A DNA stretch of 64,000 nt from NCBI RefSeq assembly GCF_042646385.1, contig NZ_JBHRTO010000001.1:248001-312000 (forward strand). Direction: 5' to 3'. Positions 7,908 to 17,124 of the stretch are shown here, piece by piece. The stretch's first letter is position 1. Each line of letters starts with the position of its first letter. A program made the translations under genes and the position numbers. The notes beneath the pieces were generated by a model, which did no database searches, was not told the DNA's origin, and saw nothing but the letters and a program-made list of their open reading frames with translations. The stretch is from Cypionkella sinensis. GTDB taxonomy: Bacteria; Pseudomonadota; Alphaproteobacteria; Rhodobacterales; Rhodobacteraceae.

Positions 7908-9203
7908 TTAGCGATGCTTCACATCAACGTAATCGCGTTGCTTTTCACCGACATACAACTGACGCGGGCGGCCGATTTTCTGGTTCTTCTCGGCGATCAT
8001 CTCTTTCCACTGCGCGATCCAGCCGACGGTGCGCGAGATCGCGAAGATCGGCGTGAACATCGATGTCGGGAAGCCCATCGCATCAAGGATGATGCCGGAA
8101 TAGAAATCGACATTGGGGTAGAGCTTTTTCGAGATGAAATAGTCATCCGAGAGGGCAATCCGTTCCAGTTCCTTGGCGACTTGCAGGGTCGGGTTGTTGT
8201 GGATGCCGAGCAGATCCAGCACCTCATCCGCCGATTCCTTCATCACCGTCGCGCGGGGATCGAAGTTTTTATAGACGCGGTGGCCAAAGCCCATCAGGCG
8301 GAAGCCCGAGTTCTTGTCCTTGGCCTTGGCGATGTATTCCGGGATGCGGTCTACCGTGCCGATTTCGCGCAGCATTTCAAGGCAGGCCTGGTTGGCGCCG
8401 CCATGGGCCGGACCCCACAGGCAGGCGATGCCTGCCGCGATGCAGGCAAACGGATTGGCACCAGACGAGCCCGCCAGACGCACGGTTGAGGTCGAGGCAT
8501 TCTGTTCGTGATCGGCGTGCAGCATCATGATCCGGTCCATCGCTTTGGCGAGGATCGGGTTGACGTGATATTCCTCGGCAGGAACCGCGAAACACATATT
8601 CAGGAAATTGCCCGCGTAGGACAAAGAATTCTTCGGATAAACAAAGGGTTGGCCGATGGAGTATTTGTAGGCCATCGCCGCGATCGTCGGCAGTTTGGCG
8701 ACCATGCGGATGGCGGCCACTTCGCGCTGCCATTCGTCATTGATGTCCAAGCTGTCATGGTAGAAAGCCGACATTGCGCCAACCACACCCACCATGGTGG
8801 CCATCGGATGCGCGTCGCGGCGGAAACCACGGAAGAAGTTGTGCATCTGTTCATGCACCATGGTGTGCCGGGTCACGCGGCCCTCGAAATCCGACAGCTG
8901 CGACGCATTCGGAAGCTCACCATACAGCAGCAGATAGCACATTTCGAGGTAAGACGATTTGTTCGCGAGTTGCTCGATCGGGTAGCCGCGGTGCAAAAGC
9001 TCGCCCTTGTCGCCGTCGATATAGGTGATCGCACTTTCGCAAGCGGCGGTCGAGGTAAAGCCGGGGTCAAAGGTGAACACATCCGCCTGATCGTAAAGCT
9101 TGCGAATGTCGACGACATCCGGCCCGAGCGTCGGCGAATATACCGGAAAGTCGTAGGATTTTCCGTCAAGGCTTAGCGTGGCAGTCTTGGTCTGTTCGGC
9201 CAT
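7908..9203 (-). CDS. gltA: Citrate synthase (type II)
   Basis: Condenses acetyl-CoA and oxaloacetate at the entry of the TCA cycle. The 431-residue protein shows HADHEQNASTSTVR (229-242), the active-site His267 in GPAHGGAN and His308 in GFGHRVYK, and the Gram-negative hexameric-type N-terminal domain of about 50 residues. The start at 9203 is chosen because GGGGGA lies 5-10 bases upstream and the sequence begins MAEQTKTATL like its relatives; the frame extends 8 codons further upstream without support. It lies 74 bases downstream of gltX on the same strand, with a hairpin at 9223-9244 between them. Confidence 0.97.
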   Translation of the reverse strand: MAEQTKTATLSLDGKSYDFPVYSPTLGPDVVDIRKLYDQADVFTFDPGFTSTAACESAITYIDGDKGELLHRGYPIEQLANKSSYLEMCYLLLYGELPNASQLSDFEGRVTRHTMVHEQMHNFFRGFRRDAHPMATMVGVVGAMSAFYHDSLDINDEWQREVAAIRMVAKLPTIAAMAYKYSIGQPFVYPKNSLSYAGNFLNMCFAVPAEEYHVNPILAKAMDRIMMLHADHEQNASTSTVRLAGSSGANPFACIAAGIACLWGPAHGGANQACLEMLREIGTVDRIPEYIAKAKDKNSGFRLMGFGHRVYKNFDPRATVMKESADEVLDLLGIHNNPTLQVAKELERIALSDDYFISKKLYPNVDFYSGIILDAMGFPTSMFTPIFAISRTVGWIAQWKEMIAEKNQKIGRPRQLYVGEKQRDYVDVKHR

Positions 9204-9222
9204 CTTTCGTCCCCCAATAACA

Positions 9223-9244
9223 GCCACCCTACGGCAGAGGGTGG
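9223..9244. terminator. Hairpin between gltX and gltA
   Basis: GCCACCCT at 9223-9230 and AGGGTGGC at 9237-9244 form a perfect eight-base stem with a seven-base loop. It sits 20 bases upstream of the gltA start and 34 bases after the gltX stop, so it could separate expression of the two genes or lie in the gltA leader. Confidence 0.55.
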
Positions 9245-9277
9245 CCTTGCGTTCCGGTTCGGCCGTGAAGGGCTGCT

Positions 9278-10678
9278 TTACGCCGCCGCATCCTCCAGCC
9301 GGGCTATCGTCTCTTGCTGACCGATGACCAGCATCATGTCATATACGCTTGGCGTGGCAGAGCGCCCCGCCAAGGCCGCGCGCAGGGGGCTGGCAAGCTT
9401 GCCAAAACCGATCCCGTTTTCTGCGGCAACTTGGGTCAGGATCGGCTCCAACGCGTCCTTTGTCCAGCTAACATTTTGCAACTGCGGCGTCAATGTTTTC
9501 AGTATACCACGGGATACCGCATCCAGCGATTTGGCCGAAGCCTCATCCGCAACCACGGGTCGCGATATCAAAGCAAAGTGAGCCTTTTCAAGCAGTTCCG
9601 GGAAGGTCTTCGCGCGGTCTTTCACACAGTATAGTGCAGATTTGAGCAGAGCAGTCTGCGTATTTGTCAGGGCGGGTTTGCCCGCGGCGGCAAGATAGGC
9701 GATCACTTCATGCAGCAGTGCAGCATCGTCGGCCATGGCAATGTGATGGCCGCAGGTGTTTTCCAGCTTTTTGAAATCCAGCCGCGCAGGTGCGCGCCCG
9801 ATGCCATCCAGATCAAACATCTGCAAGGCCTCGGCCGTGGTGAAGATTTCGGCATCGCCATGCGCCCAGCCCAGACGGGTCAGATAGTTGCGCATTCCGG
9901 CGGCAGGATAGCCCATTGCCTGATATTCCTCGACCCCCGTCGCGCCATGGCGTTTCGACAGCTTTTTGCCATCGGGGCCGTGGATCAGCGGGATATGCGC
10001 CCAAACCGGGATCTCCCAGCCCATCGCATCATAGATCATTTGCTGGCGGGCGGCGTTGTTCAGATGGTCATCCCCCCGAATGACATGGGTGACACCCATG
10101 TCGTGATCGTCGACAACCACGGCCAACATATAGGTGGGTGTGCCATCAGAACGTAAACAAATCATATCATCCAGCGTCGAATTCTGGATCACCACGCGGC
10201 CCTGCACGGTATCTTCGATCACCGTCTCGCCGGTGCGCGGAGCCTTCATGCGGATCACGAAGGGCGCATCAGGATAGTCGGCGGGATCAACATCACGCCA
10301 CGGGCTTTGGAACAGGGCGTAGCTGCCGCGTGCCTCGGCCTCGGCGCGGAAAGCTGCGATTTCTTCCTGCGTGCTGAAGCACTTATAGGCGGTGCCGCGC
10401 GCCAGCATTGCATAGGCCACTTCGGCGTGGCGGTCCTTACGCTCGAACTGGCTGACCACTTCGCCGTCCCAATCGAGGCCAAGCCAGGTCAGGCCACGCA
10501 GGATGGCGGCGGTCGCCTCGGGGGTGGAGCGTTCGCGGTCGGTGTCCTCAATCCGCAGCAGGAACTTGCCGCCGCGCCCACGCGCGTAAAGCCAGTTGAA
10601 CAGCGCCGTGCGTCCGCCGCCGATGTGCAGATAGCCGGTGGGCGAGGGGGCAAAGCGGGTGACAACTGGGCGGGACAT
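9278..10678 (-). CDS. gltX: Glutamate--tRNA ligase
   Basis: Charges tRNA-Glu; in organisms without glutaminyl-tRNA synthetase it may also charge tRNA-Gln for later amidation. The 466 residues begin RFAPSPTGYLHIGGGRTALF, holding the HIGH-type signature HIGG at residues 18-21. The KMSKS-type loop appears as KKLSKRHG at about residue 240. The anticodon-binding helical domain fills the C-terminal third. Alphaproteobacteria often carry two GltX paralogues; I cannot say from one copy whether this is the discriminating form. The gene is divergent from comEC, with 76 bases between the starts. Confidence 0.96.
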   Translation of the reverse strand: MSRPVVTRFAPSPTGYLHIGGGRTALFNWLYARGRGGKFLLRIEDTDRERSTPEATAAILRGLTWLGLDWDGEVVSQFERKDRHAEVAYAMLARGTAYKCFSTQEEIAAFRAEAEARGSYALFQSPWRDVDPADYPDAPFVIRMKAPRTGETVIEDTVQGRVVIQNSTLDDMICLRSDGTPTYMLAVVVDDHDMGVTHVIRGDDHLNNAARQQMIYDAMGWEIPVWAHIPLIHGPDGKKLSKRHGATGVEEYQAMGYPAAGMRNYLTRLGWAHGDAEIFTTAEALQMFDLDGIGRAPARLDFKKLENTCGHHIAMADDAALLHEVIAYLAAAGKPALTNTQTALLKSALYCVKDRAKTFPELLEKAHFALISRPVVADEASAKSLDAVSRGILKTLTPQLQNVSWTKDALEPILTQVAAENGIGFGKLASPLRAALAGRSATPSVYDMMLVIGQQETIARLEDAAA

Positions 10679-10754
10679 CTGGCGTTAACCTTTCGGAAAC
10701 CTGAACGGAAGTAGGATCGCGGCAGCTTTAGGCAAATGCGGGGGGCAAAACAAG

Positions 10755-12872
10755 GTGGCGGAGGCCAGGGACGATGTTCTCAGCCGGGCGCTGTGGCCGC
10801 TGCATGTGCTGGCAGAGGCGCGCGGGTTGCTGTTTCCTTGGGTGCCGGTGTTCCTCGGCTGCGGCATCGGGCTGTGGTTTGCGCTGCCGTTTGAGCCGGA
10901 ACTGCCGTTCTACGTGGCCTGTGGGGCGGCTGTTCTGGCGCTGGCGGCACTGCATCGCTGGGGGGCAGAGCTGTGGCATCCGGTGTTCGTGATGCTGGCT
11001 TGCGTGCTGATGGGGATGCTGGCGGCAGGCCTTCGCGCGCATCTGGTGGCCGCCCCGATGCTGGAGGGGCGGTTTTATGGTGCCGTTCAAGGCCGGGTGA
11101 TCAATATTGACCGCTCGCAATCCGATGCGTTGCGCATCACGCTGGATCAGGTGGTGTTGCAGGATGTTCCGCCGGCGCAAACGCCGGTGAATGTGCGGAT
11201 TTCCCTGCATGGAAAGGATGTTCGCTTTGATCCGGGGCAGGTCGTGCTGCTGACGGCCTATCTTGCCGCCCCCGATGGCCCGGCCGAGCCGGGGGGATTC
11301 GACTTTCGCCGCATGGCGTATTTTCAGCAACTGGGCGCGGTGGGCTACAGCCGCAGTCCGGTGCTGCTGTGGTCCGAGGCTGCGCCGGGCACGCAATACA
11401 TCAACCGCCTGCGCAGCGATCTGACCCGCGCGATGCTGGCCGAAGTGCCGAGTGAGGCGGGGGCGTTTGCGACGGGTGCAATGACCGGCGACCGTTCGGC
11501 GATTTCGCTGGATACGGTGCAGGCGTTGCGCGATTCGAACCTGGCGCATTTGCTGGCGATTTCGGGGATGAACATGGCCTTCATCACGGCGTTCGTATTT
11601 GCGCTGGTGCGTTATGGGCTGGCGCTGATCCCGCCCGTGGCGCTGCGGGTGAATACCAAAAAGGTGGCGGCGGTGGCGGCTTTTGCGGTGGCGTTGTTTT
11701 ATCTGCTGCTGTCGGGCGCGAATGTGGCGACGGTGCGGGCGTTTCTGATGGTCTGCGTGATGCTGGGCGCGGTGCTGTGTGACAGGCGGGGACTGAGTAT
11801 GCGCTCGGTGGCGCTGGCGGCGGTGATCTTGCTGTTGGCGCAGCCGGAAAGCCTGTTGGAGCCGGGGTTTCAGCTATCCTTCGCCGCCACGGTGGTGCTG
11901 ATCGCGGGATTCGGGGCGCTTGACCGGCAGATCTTGCGCGAAAGGCTGCCGCGCTGGCTGATGCCGGTGTTTACACTGGTGCTGACCTCGGTTCTGGCGG
12001 GGGCTGCGACGGCGCCTTTTGCGGCGGCGACGTTCAATCGGTTCACCGACTATGGCTTGCTTGCCAATGTGCTGACGGTGCCGATGATGTCGGTACTGAT
12101 GGCGGCGGGGGCGATGGCGGCGCTGCTGGCTCCGGTGGGCCTGTCTGGCCCGGCGCTGTGGGTGATGGAGCAGGCGGGGCGTTGGATTTTGTTTATTGCC
12201 CATTGGGTTGCGGGGCTGGAGGGGGCGGTGACGCCGATTGTGCAGCCGGGGCCTTGGGTGATGCCGCTGATCACGCTGGCGGGGGCTTGGGCGATTCTAT
12301 GGCAGGGGCGGGTGAGATGGGTGGCGCTGGCACCGATGGTGGTGGCGCTGGGATTATGGATGATGCCGGGGCGTCCGGCGTTGCTGATTTCGGCGGATGG
12401 TGCGTTGGTGGGCCTGATGGGCGAGGGCGGGCGGGCGCTGTCGGTGGCGCGCGGCGCGGGGTTTGCCGCGTCATCCTGGCTGCAAGACGATGGCGATCTG
12501 GCCTTGCAGACCGAGGCCAATGCGCGCGTTGGCTTCACCGGGCCGAAGGGCGCACGCAGTTTTGTCATCGGGGATTGGCGCGGCGTGGCGCTAAGCGGCA
12601 AAGCTGCGAGCGCAGTTTTGCCAACGGCCTGTGCGGGCGCTGATCTGGTGGTGATGCCGGCAGCCATCGCGCCCGTTCAGCCTGCGCCCAAAGGTTGCGT
12701 GGTGATTGATCGGCGCATGTTGGATCAGACGGGGGCGCTGGCGCTTGACTTCAACGGCGATCAACTGACGATCACGCCCACCCGCGCCGCAGCGAGGATA
12801 TGGATGTCAGGCAACCCGATCTGGCCTGCGCAGACCTTGCGCAAACCCGCCGAGACACTGGCACGTCAATAG
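10755..12872 (+). CDS. comEC: ComEC/Rec2 family DNA-uptake channel protein
   Basis: Predicted inner-membrane channel for transport of single-stranded DNA in natural transformation. The 705 residues include an N-terminal soluble segment with DUF4131-like sequence (about 35-190), then the polytopic competence domain (about 215-500) with LLAISGMNMAFITAFVF and LSGANVATVRAFLMV, its two best conserved strings. The C-terminal part (from about 540) corresponds to the metallo-beta-lactamase-like region, but the HxHxDH metal motif is not visible. The start is GTG at 10755. The 3' end overlaps the lexA stop by 7 bases on the opposite strand. Whether the organism is competent cannot be told from this gene alone. 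Confidence 0.85.
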   Translation: MAEARDDVLSRALWPLHVLAEARGLLFPWVPVFLGCGIGLWFALPFEPELPFYVACGAAVLALAALHRWGAELWHPVFVMLACVLMGMLAAGLRAHLVAAPMLEGRFYGAVQGRVINIDRSQSDALRITLDQVVLQDVPPAQTPVNVRISLHGKDVRFDPGQVVLLTAYLAAPDGPAEPGGFDFRRMAYFQQLGAVGYSRSPVLLWSEAAPGTQYINRLRSDLTRAMLAEVPSEAGAFATGAMTGDRSAISLDTVQALRDSNLAHLLAISGMNMAFITAFVFALVRYGLALIPPVALRVNTKKVAAVAAFAVALFYLLLSGANVATVRAFLMVCVMLGAVLCDRRGLSMRSVALAAVILLLAQPESLLEPGFQLSFAATVVLIAGFGALDRQILRERLPRWLMPVFTLVLTSVLAGAATAPFAAATFNRFTDYGLLANVLTVPMMSVLMAAGAMAALLAPVGLSGPALWVMEQAGRWILFIAHWVAGLEGAVTPIVQPGPWVMPLITLAGAWAILWQGRVRWVALAPMVVALGLWMMPGRPALLISADGALVGLMGEGGRALSVARGAGFAASSWLQDDGDLALQTEANARVGFTGPKGARSFVIGDWRGVALSGKAASAVLPTACAGADLVVMPAAIAPVQPAPKGCVVIDRRMLDQTGALALDFNGDQLTITPTRAAARIWMSGNPIWPAQTLRKPAETLARQ

Positions 12873-13552
12873 CTGCGGATCAGGCCGACAAGGCGACCCT
12901 GCACCTTGACCATGTGATCGGGGAACACGCGGGTTTCATAGGCGGGGTTAGCAGCCTCGAGTGCGATCATGCTGCCACGGCGGCGGAAGCGCTTCAGCGT
13001 GGCTTCGGCATCTTCCACCAAGGCCACGACGATATCGCCGTTCTCAGCAGTGTTCTGTTCGCGGATCACCACGATGTCACCATCGTTGATCCCCGCCTCG
13101 ATCATCGAATCGCCTTTGACTTCCAGCGCATAGTGCTGGCCGTTGCCCGACAGCATCGACCCCGGCACCGCGACATGGTGCGAGATATGCGAAATCGCTT
13201 CAATCGGCACACCGGCAGCGATGCGGCCCATCACCGGCAGTTCCATCGCGTAAACCGCAGCAATCGGCATCGCGTCGCGCGGGGGATCGACCTTGTCACC
13301 TTTGATGACCTTGGGCGAGAAGCCGGGTTTCTCCATCGCATCGGGCAGTTTCACGATTTCCAACGCGCGGGCGCGGTGCGCCAGACGGCGGATAAAGCCG
13401 CGTTCTTCCAAAGCGGTGATCAGGCGGTGGATGCCGGATTTCGAGCGCAGGTCCAGCGCATCCTTCATTTCATCGAAGGACGGCGGAACACCATCCTTAT
13501 CCATGCGGGTCTTGATGAAATCCAGAAGTTCCAGTTGCTTGCGCGTCAGCAT
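12866..13552 (-). CDS. lexA: LexA repressor, SOS regulator
   Basis: Represses SOS genes and cleaves itself when RecA is activated. The 228 residues begin MLTRKQLELLDFIKTRM and have a winged helix-turn-helix (about 1-65, PPSFDEMKDALDLRSKSGIH). The self-cleavage bond is Ala113-Gly114 in GRIAAGVP, and the catalytic dyad is Ser149 (GDSM) and Lys187 (ATLKRF). A GTTC-N7-GTTC box lies 32-46 bases upstream of the start, giving autoregulation. The gene is followed by a 7-base tail-to-tail overlap with comEC. Confidence 0.97.
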   Translation of the reverse strand: MLTRKQLELLDFIKTRMDKDGVPPSFDEMKDALDLRSKSGIHRLITALEERGFIRRLAHRARALEIVKLPDAMEKPGFSPKVIKGDKVDPPRDAMPIAAVYAMELPVMGRIAAGVPIEAISHISHHVAVPGSMLSGNGQHYALEVKGDSMIEAGINDGDIVVIREQNTAENGDIVVALVEDAEATLKRFRRRGSMIALEAANPAYETRVFPDHMVKVQGRLVGLIRSY

Positions 13553-13583
13553 TGCCCAACCTTCATGCAGGTGTTGTTGCTAT

Positions 13584-13598
13584 GTTCTGCCCGCGTTC
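13584..13598. promoter_or_regulatory. SOS box (LexA operator) upstream of lexA
   Basis: GTTC at 13584-13587 and GTTC at 13595-13598 are separated by exactly seven bases. Direct repeat GTTC-N7-GTTC is the established LexA-binding site in Alphaproteobacteria, distinct from the palindromic box of Gammaproteobacteria. It lies 32 bases upstream of the lexA start. Confidence 0.9.
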
Positions 13599-13630
13599 TT
13601 GCTTTGTGTCAAGTGCTTTGCGCCATTTCG

Positions 13631-14806
13631 TTACAAGGCGATGTAATCCACTATCTCGCCCGCCGCGCGCGGGCCGTCGTCTTTCGGGCGGATCAGCAGA
13701 GCGTTGGCCTCGGTCAGAATGGTGAGCAGGGCGGAGTCTTGCCGCGCAAAGGCGGTGATGGTGGGCTGGCCAGCCTCCACACCAAGCCGGGCGCGCATGT
13801 AGTGATCGCGCGGGCCATTCGCAGCGACATCCGCGCCAAGCCGGGCGCGCAGCACGGTGGGTTCGGGCGGCAGCGCCTGCATCGCCTTCAGCAACGGCAC
13901 CATGAACAGATGGCCGCAAACGATCGCCGAGACCGGATTGCCGGGCAGGCCAAGCATCGGGATTCCCAGCACTTTCCCGGCCATCAGCGGCTTGCCGGGG
14001 CGCATGGCGATTTGCCAGAAGGCGCGGTCAAGGCCAAGGTCGCTGGCGACTTTGCCGACCAGATCGTGATCACCGACAGATGCGCCACCGATGGTCACGA
14101 TCAGATCGGCGCCTTCGGTCAGCGCAAACACCGTGCGCAGGCTCGCCTCGGTATCGCGCGCAATCGGCAGCACACGGGCCTCGCCGCCCGCCGCTTCGAC
14201 CATGGCGGCGAGGGCGAAGGTGTTCGACGCGATGATCTGGTCGGGGCCGGGGGTCTCTCCCGGCATCACCAATTCGTCGCCCGAGGCCATCAGGGCGACG
14301 ACGGGGCGGCGGTGGACGCAAACCTCGGCCACGTTCATCGCGGCCAACAAGGCGAGATCATTGGGGCGGAGCTGGCGGGGCGACAGGGTTTGGCCTTGCA
14401 CGAAATCTTGCCCGCGCGGGCGAATATTGTCGCCCTCAGCGGCGGCCGTGCGCAGGGTGATGCGGTCGCCGTCGCGGGCGATTTCCTCTTGGATCACCAC
14501 ACTGACGGCGCCTGCGGGCAGCGGTGCGCCGGTGAAGATGCGGACGGCTTGGGTCGCGGCAAGGATGCCCTGATAGGCATGACCCGCACCGGCCTCGCCG
14601 ATCACGTCAAAGCTGTCGCCAGCCGATGCCACACGGCCCACCGCGTAGCCATCCATGGCTGAGGCAGCGAAGGGGGGCTGGGTGATTTGCGCGGTGGCGG
14701 GGGCTGCCATGACACGGCCAAAGGCGCGACGCAGCGGCAGGGTTTCGGTGCCAGTGGGGTGTGCAAGCGCGAGGCAACGGCGAAGGGCCTCTTGAACCGA
14801 TATCAT
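13631..14806 (-). CDS. moeA: Molybdopterin molybdenumtransferase MoeA
   Basis: Inserts molybdate into adenylylated molybdopterin to complete the molybdenum cofactor. The 391 residues show the conserved PPFAASAMDGYAV (44-56), GDELVMPGE, IGGASVGDHD of the MPT-binding domain and PGNPVSAIVC, ending in the small C-terminal beta domain. The start overlaps the stop of moaC as ATGA, so the two are translationally coupled. The 78 bases after its stop hold the lexA promoter region on the same strand. Molybdenum-cofactor genes between trpC and lexA are consistent with the gene order of Rhodobacteraceae as I know it. Confidence 0.96.
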   Translation of the reverse strand: MISVQEALRRCLALAHPTGTETLPLRRAFGRVMAAPATAQITQPPFAASAMDGYAVGRVASAGDSFDVIGEAGAGHAYQGILAATQAVRIFTGAPLPAGAVSVVIQEEIARDGDRITLRTAAAEGDNIRPRGQDFVQGQTLSPRQLRPNDLALLAAMNVAEVCVHRRPVVALMASGDELVMPGETPGPDQIIASNTFALAAMVEAAGGEARVLPIARDTEASLRTVFALTEGADLIVTIGGASVGDHDLVGKVASDLGLDRAFWQIAMRPGKPLMAGKVLGIPMLGLPGNPVSAIVCGHLFMVPLLKAMQALPPEPTVLRARLGADVAANGPRDHYMRARLGVEAGQPTITAFARQDSALLTILTEANALLIRPKDDGPRAAGEIVDYIAL

Positions 14807-15294
14807 AGCTTTGTCTCGTAACGACCTGATTTACCGCCATCTTTCAGGATCAGATGGATGCCTTCGATCGACATGGATTTTTCAACCGCCTTCACCATGT
14901 CGTAGATCGTAAGACAGGCGACAGAGACTGCCGTCAGCGCCTCCATCTCAACCCCGGTCTGGCCGCCGGTCTTGACGGTAGCTTCGACCACGATGCCCGG
15001 CAGGGTGGGATCGACGGTCAGATCGAGCGCGACTTTGGTGATCGGCAGCGGATGGCACAGCGGAATCAGATCGGCGGTTTTCTTGGCCGCCATGATGCCC
15101 GCCAGCCTTGCCACACCCAGCACATCGCCCTTTTTCGCGCGGCCTTCGGTGATCAGCGCCAAGGTTTCGGCAGACATCTTCACCGCCCCGCGTGCCACGG
15201 CGATGCGCGCGGTGAAGGGTTTGTCCGAGACATCGACCATATGGGCGCGGCCCTGATCGTCGAAATGCGTCAGGCCAGATTCGGGATGGCTCAT
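14803..15294 (-). CDS. moaC: Cyclic pyranopterin monophosphate synthase MoaC
   Basis: Converts the MoaA product to cyclic pyranopterin monophosphate in molybdenum cofactor synthesis. The 163 residues include GVARLAGIMAAKKT, LIPLCHPLPI and GVEMEALTAVSVACLTIYDM, the signature strings of the family's active site. The start of this gene overlaps the trpC stop (ATGA) and its stop overlaps the moeA start (ATGA), so trpC, moaC and moeA are read as one coupled set. No moaA is in the window. Confidence 0.97.
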   Translation of the reverse strand: MSHPESGLTHFDDQGRAHMVDVSDKPFTARIAVARGAVKMSAETLALITEGRAKKGDVLGVARLAGIMAAKKTADLIPLCHPLPITKVALDLTVDPTLPGIVVEATVKTGGQTGVEMEALTAVSVACLTIYDMVKAVEKSMSIEGIHLILKDGGKSGRYETKL

Positions 15295-16103
15295 GCCCCG
15301 GCCTCGGACGACAGGGGTTTGGCGAGGATGGCGCGGGTGGCTTCGGCCACATCGTCTTGCCGCATCAGCGCCTCGCCGATCAGGAAGCAGCGCGCGCCAT
15401 AGGCCGCAACATCCGCCAGATCGGCAGGGGTGAACAGGCCGGATTCCGACACGATCAGGCGGTCTTCGGGAACGTGGCGGGCCAGATCGCGGGTGGTTTG
15501 CAGCGTCACATCAAACGTATGCAGGTTGCGGTTGTTGATGCCCATCAGCGGCGATTTCAACAGGCAGGCGCGGTCCAACTCGGCGCGGTCGTGCACTTCC
15601 AGCAGCACATCCATGCCGAGTTCAAACGCGGCGGCCTCAAGTTCGGCGGCCTGCGCATCGGTGAGGGAAGCCAAGATTATCAGGATGCAATCGGCGTGCA
15701 AGGCGCGGGCTTCGACGACCTGATAGGTGTCATAAAGGAAATCCTTGCGCAGGCAGGGCAGGGTCGTGGCCTGCGAAGCCTCGGTCAGAAAAGTGTCCTT
15801 GCCCTGAAAGCTGGGGGTGTCGGTCAGCACCGAAAGACAGGTGGCACCGCCTGATTCGTACGCCTGTGCAAGTTCGGTCGGGTGGAAGTCGGCGCGGATC
15901 AAGCCTTTGGAGGGGCTGGCTTTCTTGATTTCGGCGATCAGGCCATAGCCTGACAGGGTGGCATCCGACAGCGCCTTGGCAAAGCCGCGCGGGGGCGGGG
16001 CGGCGCGGGCGGCTTGTTCCAGATCGGCCAGCGCCATCTGCGCCTTGCGCGCGGCGATTTCTTCAAGCTTGTAGGCTTTGATGCGGTCAAGAATGGTGGT
16101 CAT
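15291..16103 (-). CDS. trpC: Indole-3-glycerol phosphate synthase
   Basis: Closes the indole ring from carboxyphenylaminodeoxyribulose phosphate in tryptophan synthesis. The 270-residue TIM barrel shows AEIKKASPSKGLI (catalytic Lys), FLYDTYQVVEARALHADCILII, GINNRNLHTFDV and SESGLFTPAD. It is a single-function enzyme without the TrpF fusion seen in enterics. The gene starts 7 bases after the trpD stop and its own stop overlaps the moaC start by 4 bases. Confidence 0.97.
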   Translation of the reverse strand: MTTILDRIKAYKLEEIAARKAQMALADLEQAARAAPPPRGFAKALSDATLSGYGLIAEIKKASPSKGLIRADFHPTELAQAYESGGATCLSVLTDTPSFQGKDTFLTEASQATTLPCLRKDFLYDTYQVVEARALHADCILIILASLTDAQAAELEAAAFELGMDVLLEVHDRAELDRACLLKSPLMGINNRNLHTFDVTLQTTRDLARHVPEDRLIVSESGLFTPADLADVAAYGARCFLIGEALMRQDDVAEATRAILAKPLSSEAGA

Positions 16104-16110
16104 GAGCGTC

Positions 16111-17124
16111 CTATTGATTGGTCAGACGCTTCAGCGCCTCGATTTTGCCGCGCGCGGCACCGGAGTCGATAGAGGCCTGCGCCATCTCGACGCCTTCGCG
16201 CAAACTGGCGGCTTTGTCGGCCACGAGCAGGGCGGCGGCCGCGTTGAGCAGCACGGCATCGCGGAATCCGCCTTTCGCGCCATCCAGCAGCGCTCGGAAG
16301 GCCACGGCGTTCTCGGCGGGGGTGCCGCCCTGGATCGCCTCAAACGGATAGACCGGCAGGCCCGCGTCTTCGGGGTGCAGGGTAAACTCGCGCACCGCGC
16401 CATTTTCCAAGGCTGCGACGGCGGTGGGGGCGGCGATGGAGATTTCGTCGGAGCCGTCGCCGCCATGCACCAGCCATGCCTTTTCGGCGCCCAAAGCCAG
16501 CAGGGTTTCTGCCATCGGGCGGATCAGGGCGGGCGAAAATGCGCCCGTCAGTTGCCGTTTCACCCCAGCGGGATTGGTCAGCGGTCCGAGGATGTTGAAG
16601 ATCGTGCGCGTGCCCAACTCGGCCCGCACCGGCATGACGTGGCGGGTCGCGGGGTGGTGCATGGGCGCCATCATGAAGCCTATGCCCGCGTCGTTCAGGC
16701 AGCGTTCCACCACTTCGGGGCCGACCATGACGTTCAGCCCCATCTCGGTCAGCGCATCGGCGGCGCCGGATTTCGACGACAGGTTGCGGTTGCCGTGTTT
16801 GGCGACCACCACGCCCGCGCCTGCCACGACAAAGGCGGTGGCGGTCGAGATGTTCAGCGTGCCCTTGCCATCACCGCCGGTGCCAACGATGTCGATGGCC
16901 CCATCGGGCGCACGCACGGCGTTGCATTTGGCGCGCATCACCGATGCCGCGGCGGCGTATTCATCCACCGTCTCGCCGCGCACGCGCAGGGCCATCAGGA
17001 AGCCGCCGACTTGCGCCGGGGTGGCAGCGCCGTCGAACAGCGCCCCGAAGGCCGCTTCCGCCTCGGCGCGGGTGAGGGGACGAGTGGCTGCAATGCCGAT
17101 CAGCGGTTTGAGAATATCGCTCAT
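16111..17124 (-). CDS. trpD: Anthranilate phosphoribosyltransferase
   Basis: Transfers phosphoribose from PRPP to anthranilate. The 337-residue protein has DIVGTGGDGKGTLNISTA (PRPP-binding glycine-rich loop), KHGNRNLSSKSGAADALTEMG, and NILGPLTNPAGVKRQLTG, all hallmarks of TrpD. It is not fused to TrpG. The ATG overlaps the trpG stop by 4 bases. The helical N-terminal domain carries the usual VGGFLMALRVRGET. Confidence 0.97.
   Translation of the reverse strand: MSDILKPLIGIAATRPLTRAEAEAAFGALFDGAATPAQVGGFLMALRVRGETVDEYAAAASVMRAKCNAVRAPDGAIDIVGTGGDGKGTLNISTATAFVVAGAGVVVAKHGNRNLSSKSGAADALTEMGLNVMVGPEVVERCLNDAGIGFMMAPMHHPATRHVMPVRAELGTRTIFNILGPLTNPAGVKRQLTGAFSPALIRPMAETLLALGAEKAWLVHGGDGSDEISIAAPTAVAALENGAVREFTLHPEDAGLPVYPFEAIQGGTPAENAVAFRALLDGAKGGFRDAVLLNAAAALLVADKAASLREGVEMAQASIDSGAARGKIEALKRLTNQ

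Noticed and set aside
12800..14662. 620-codon open frame on the plus strand
   Set aside because: It is the mirror frame of lexA and moeA, both certain.
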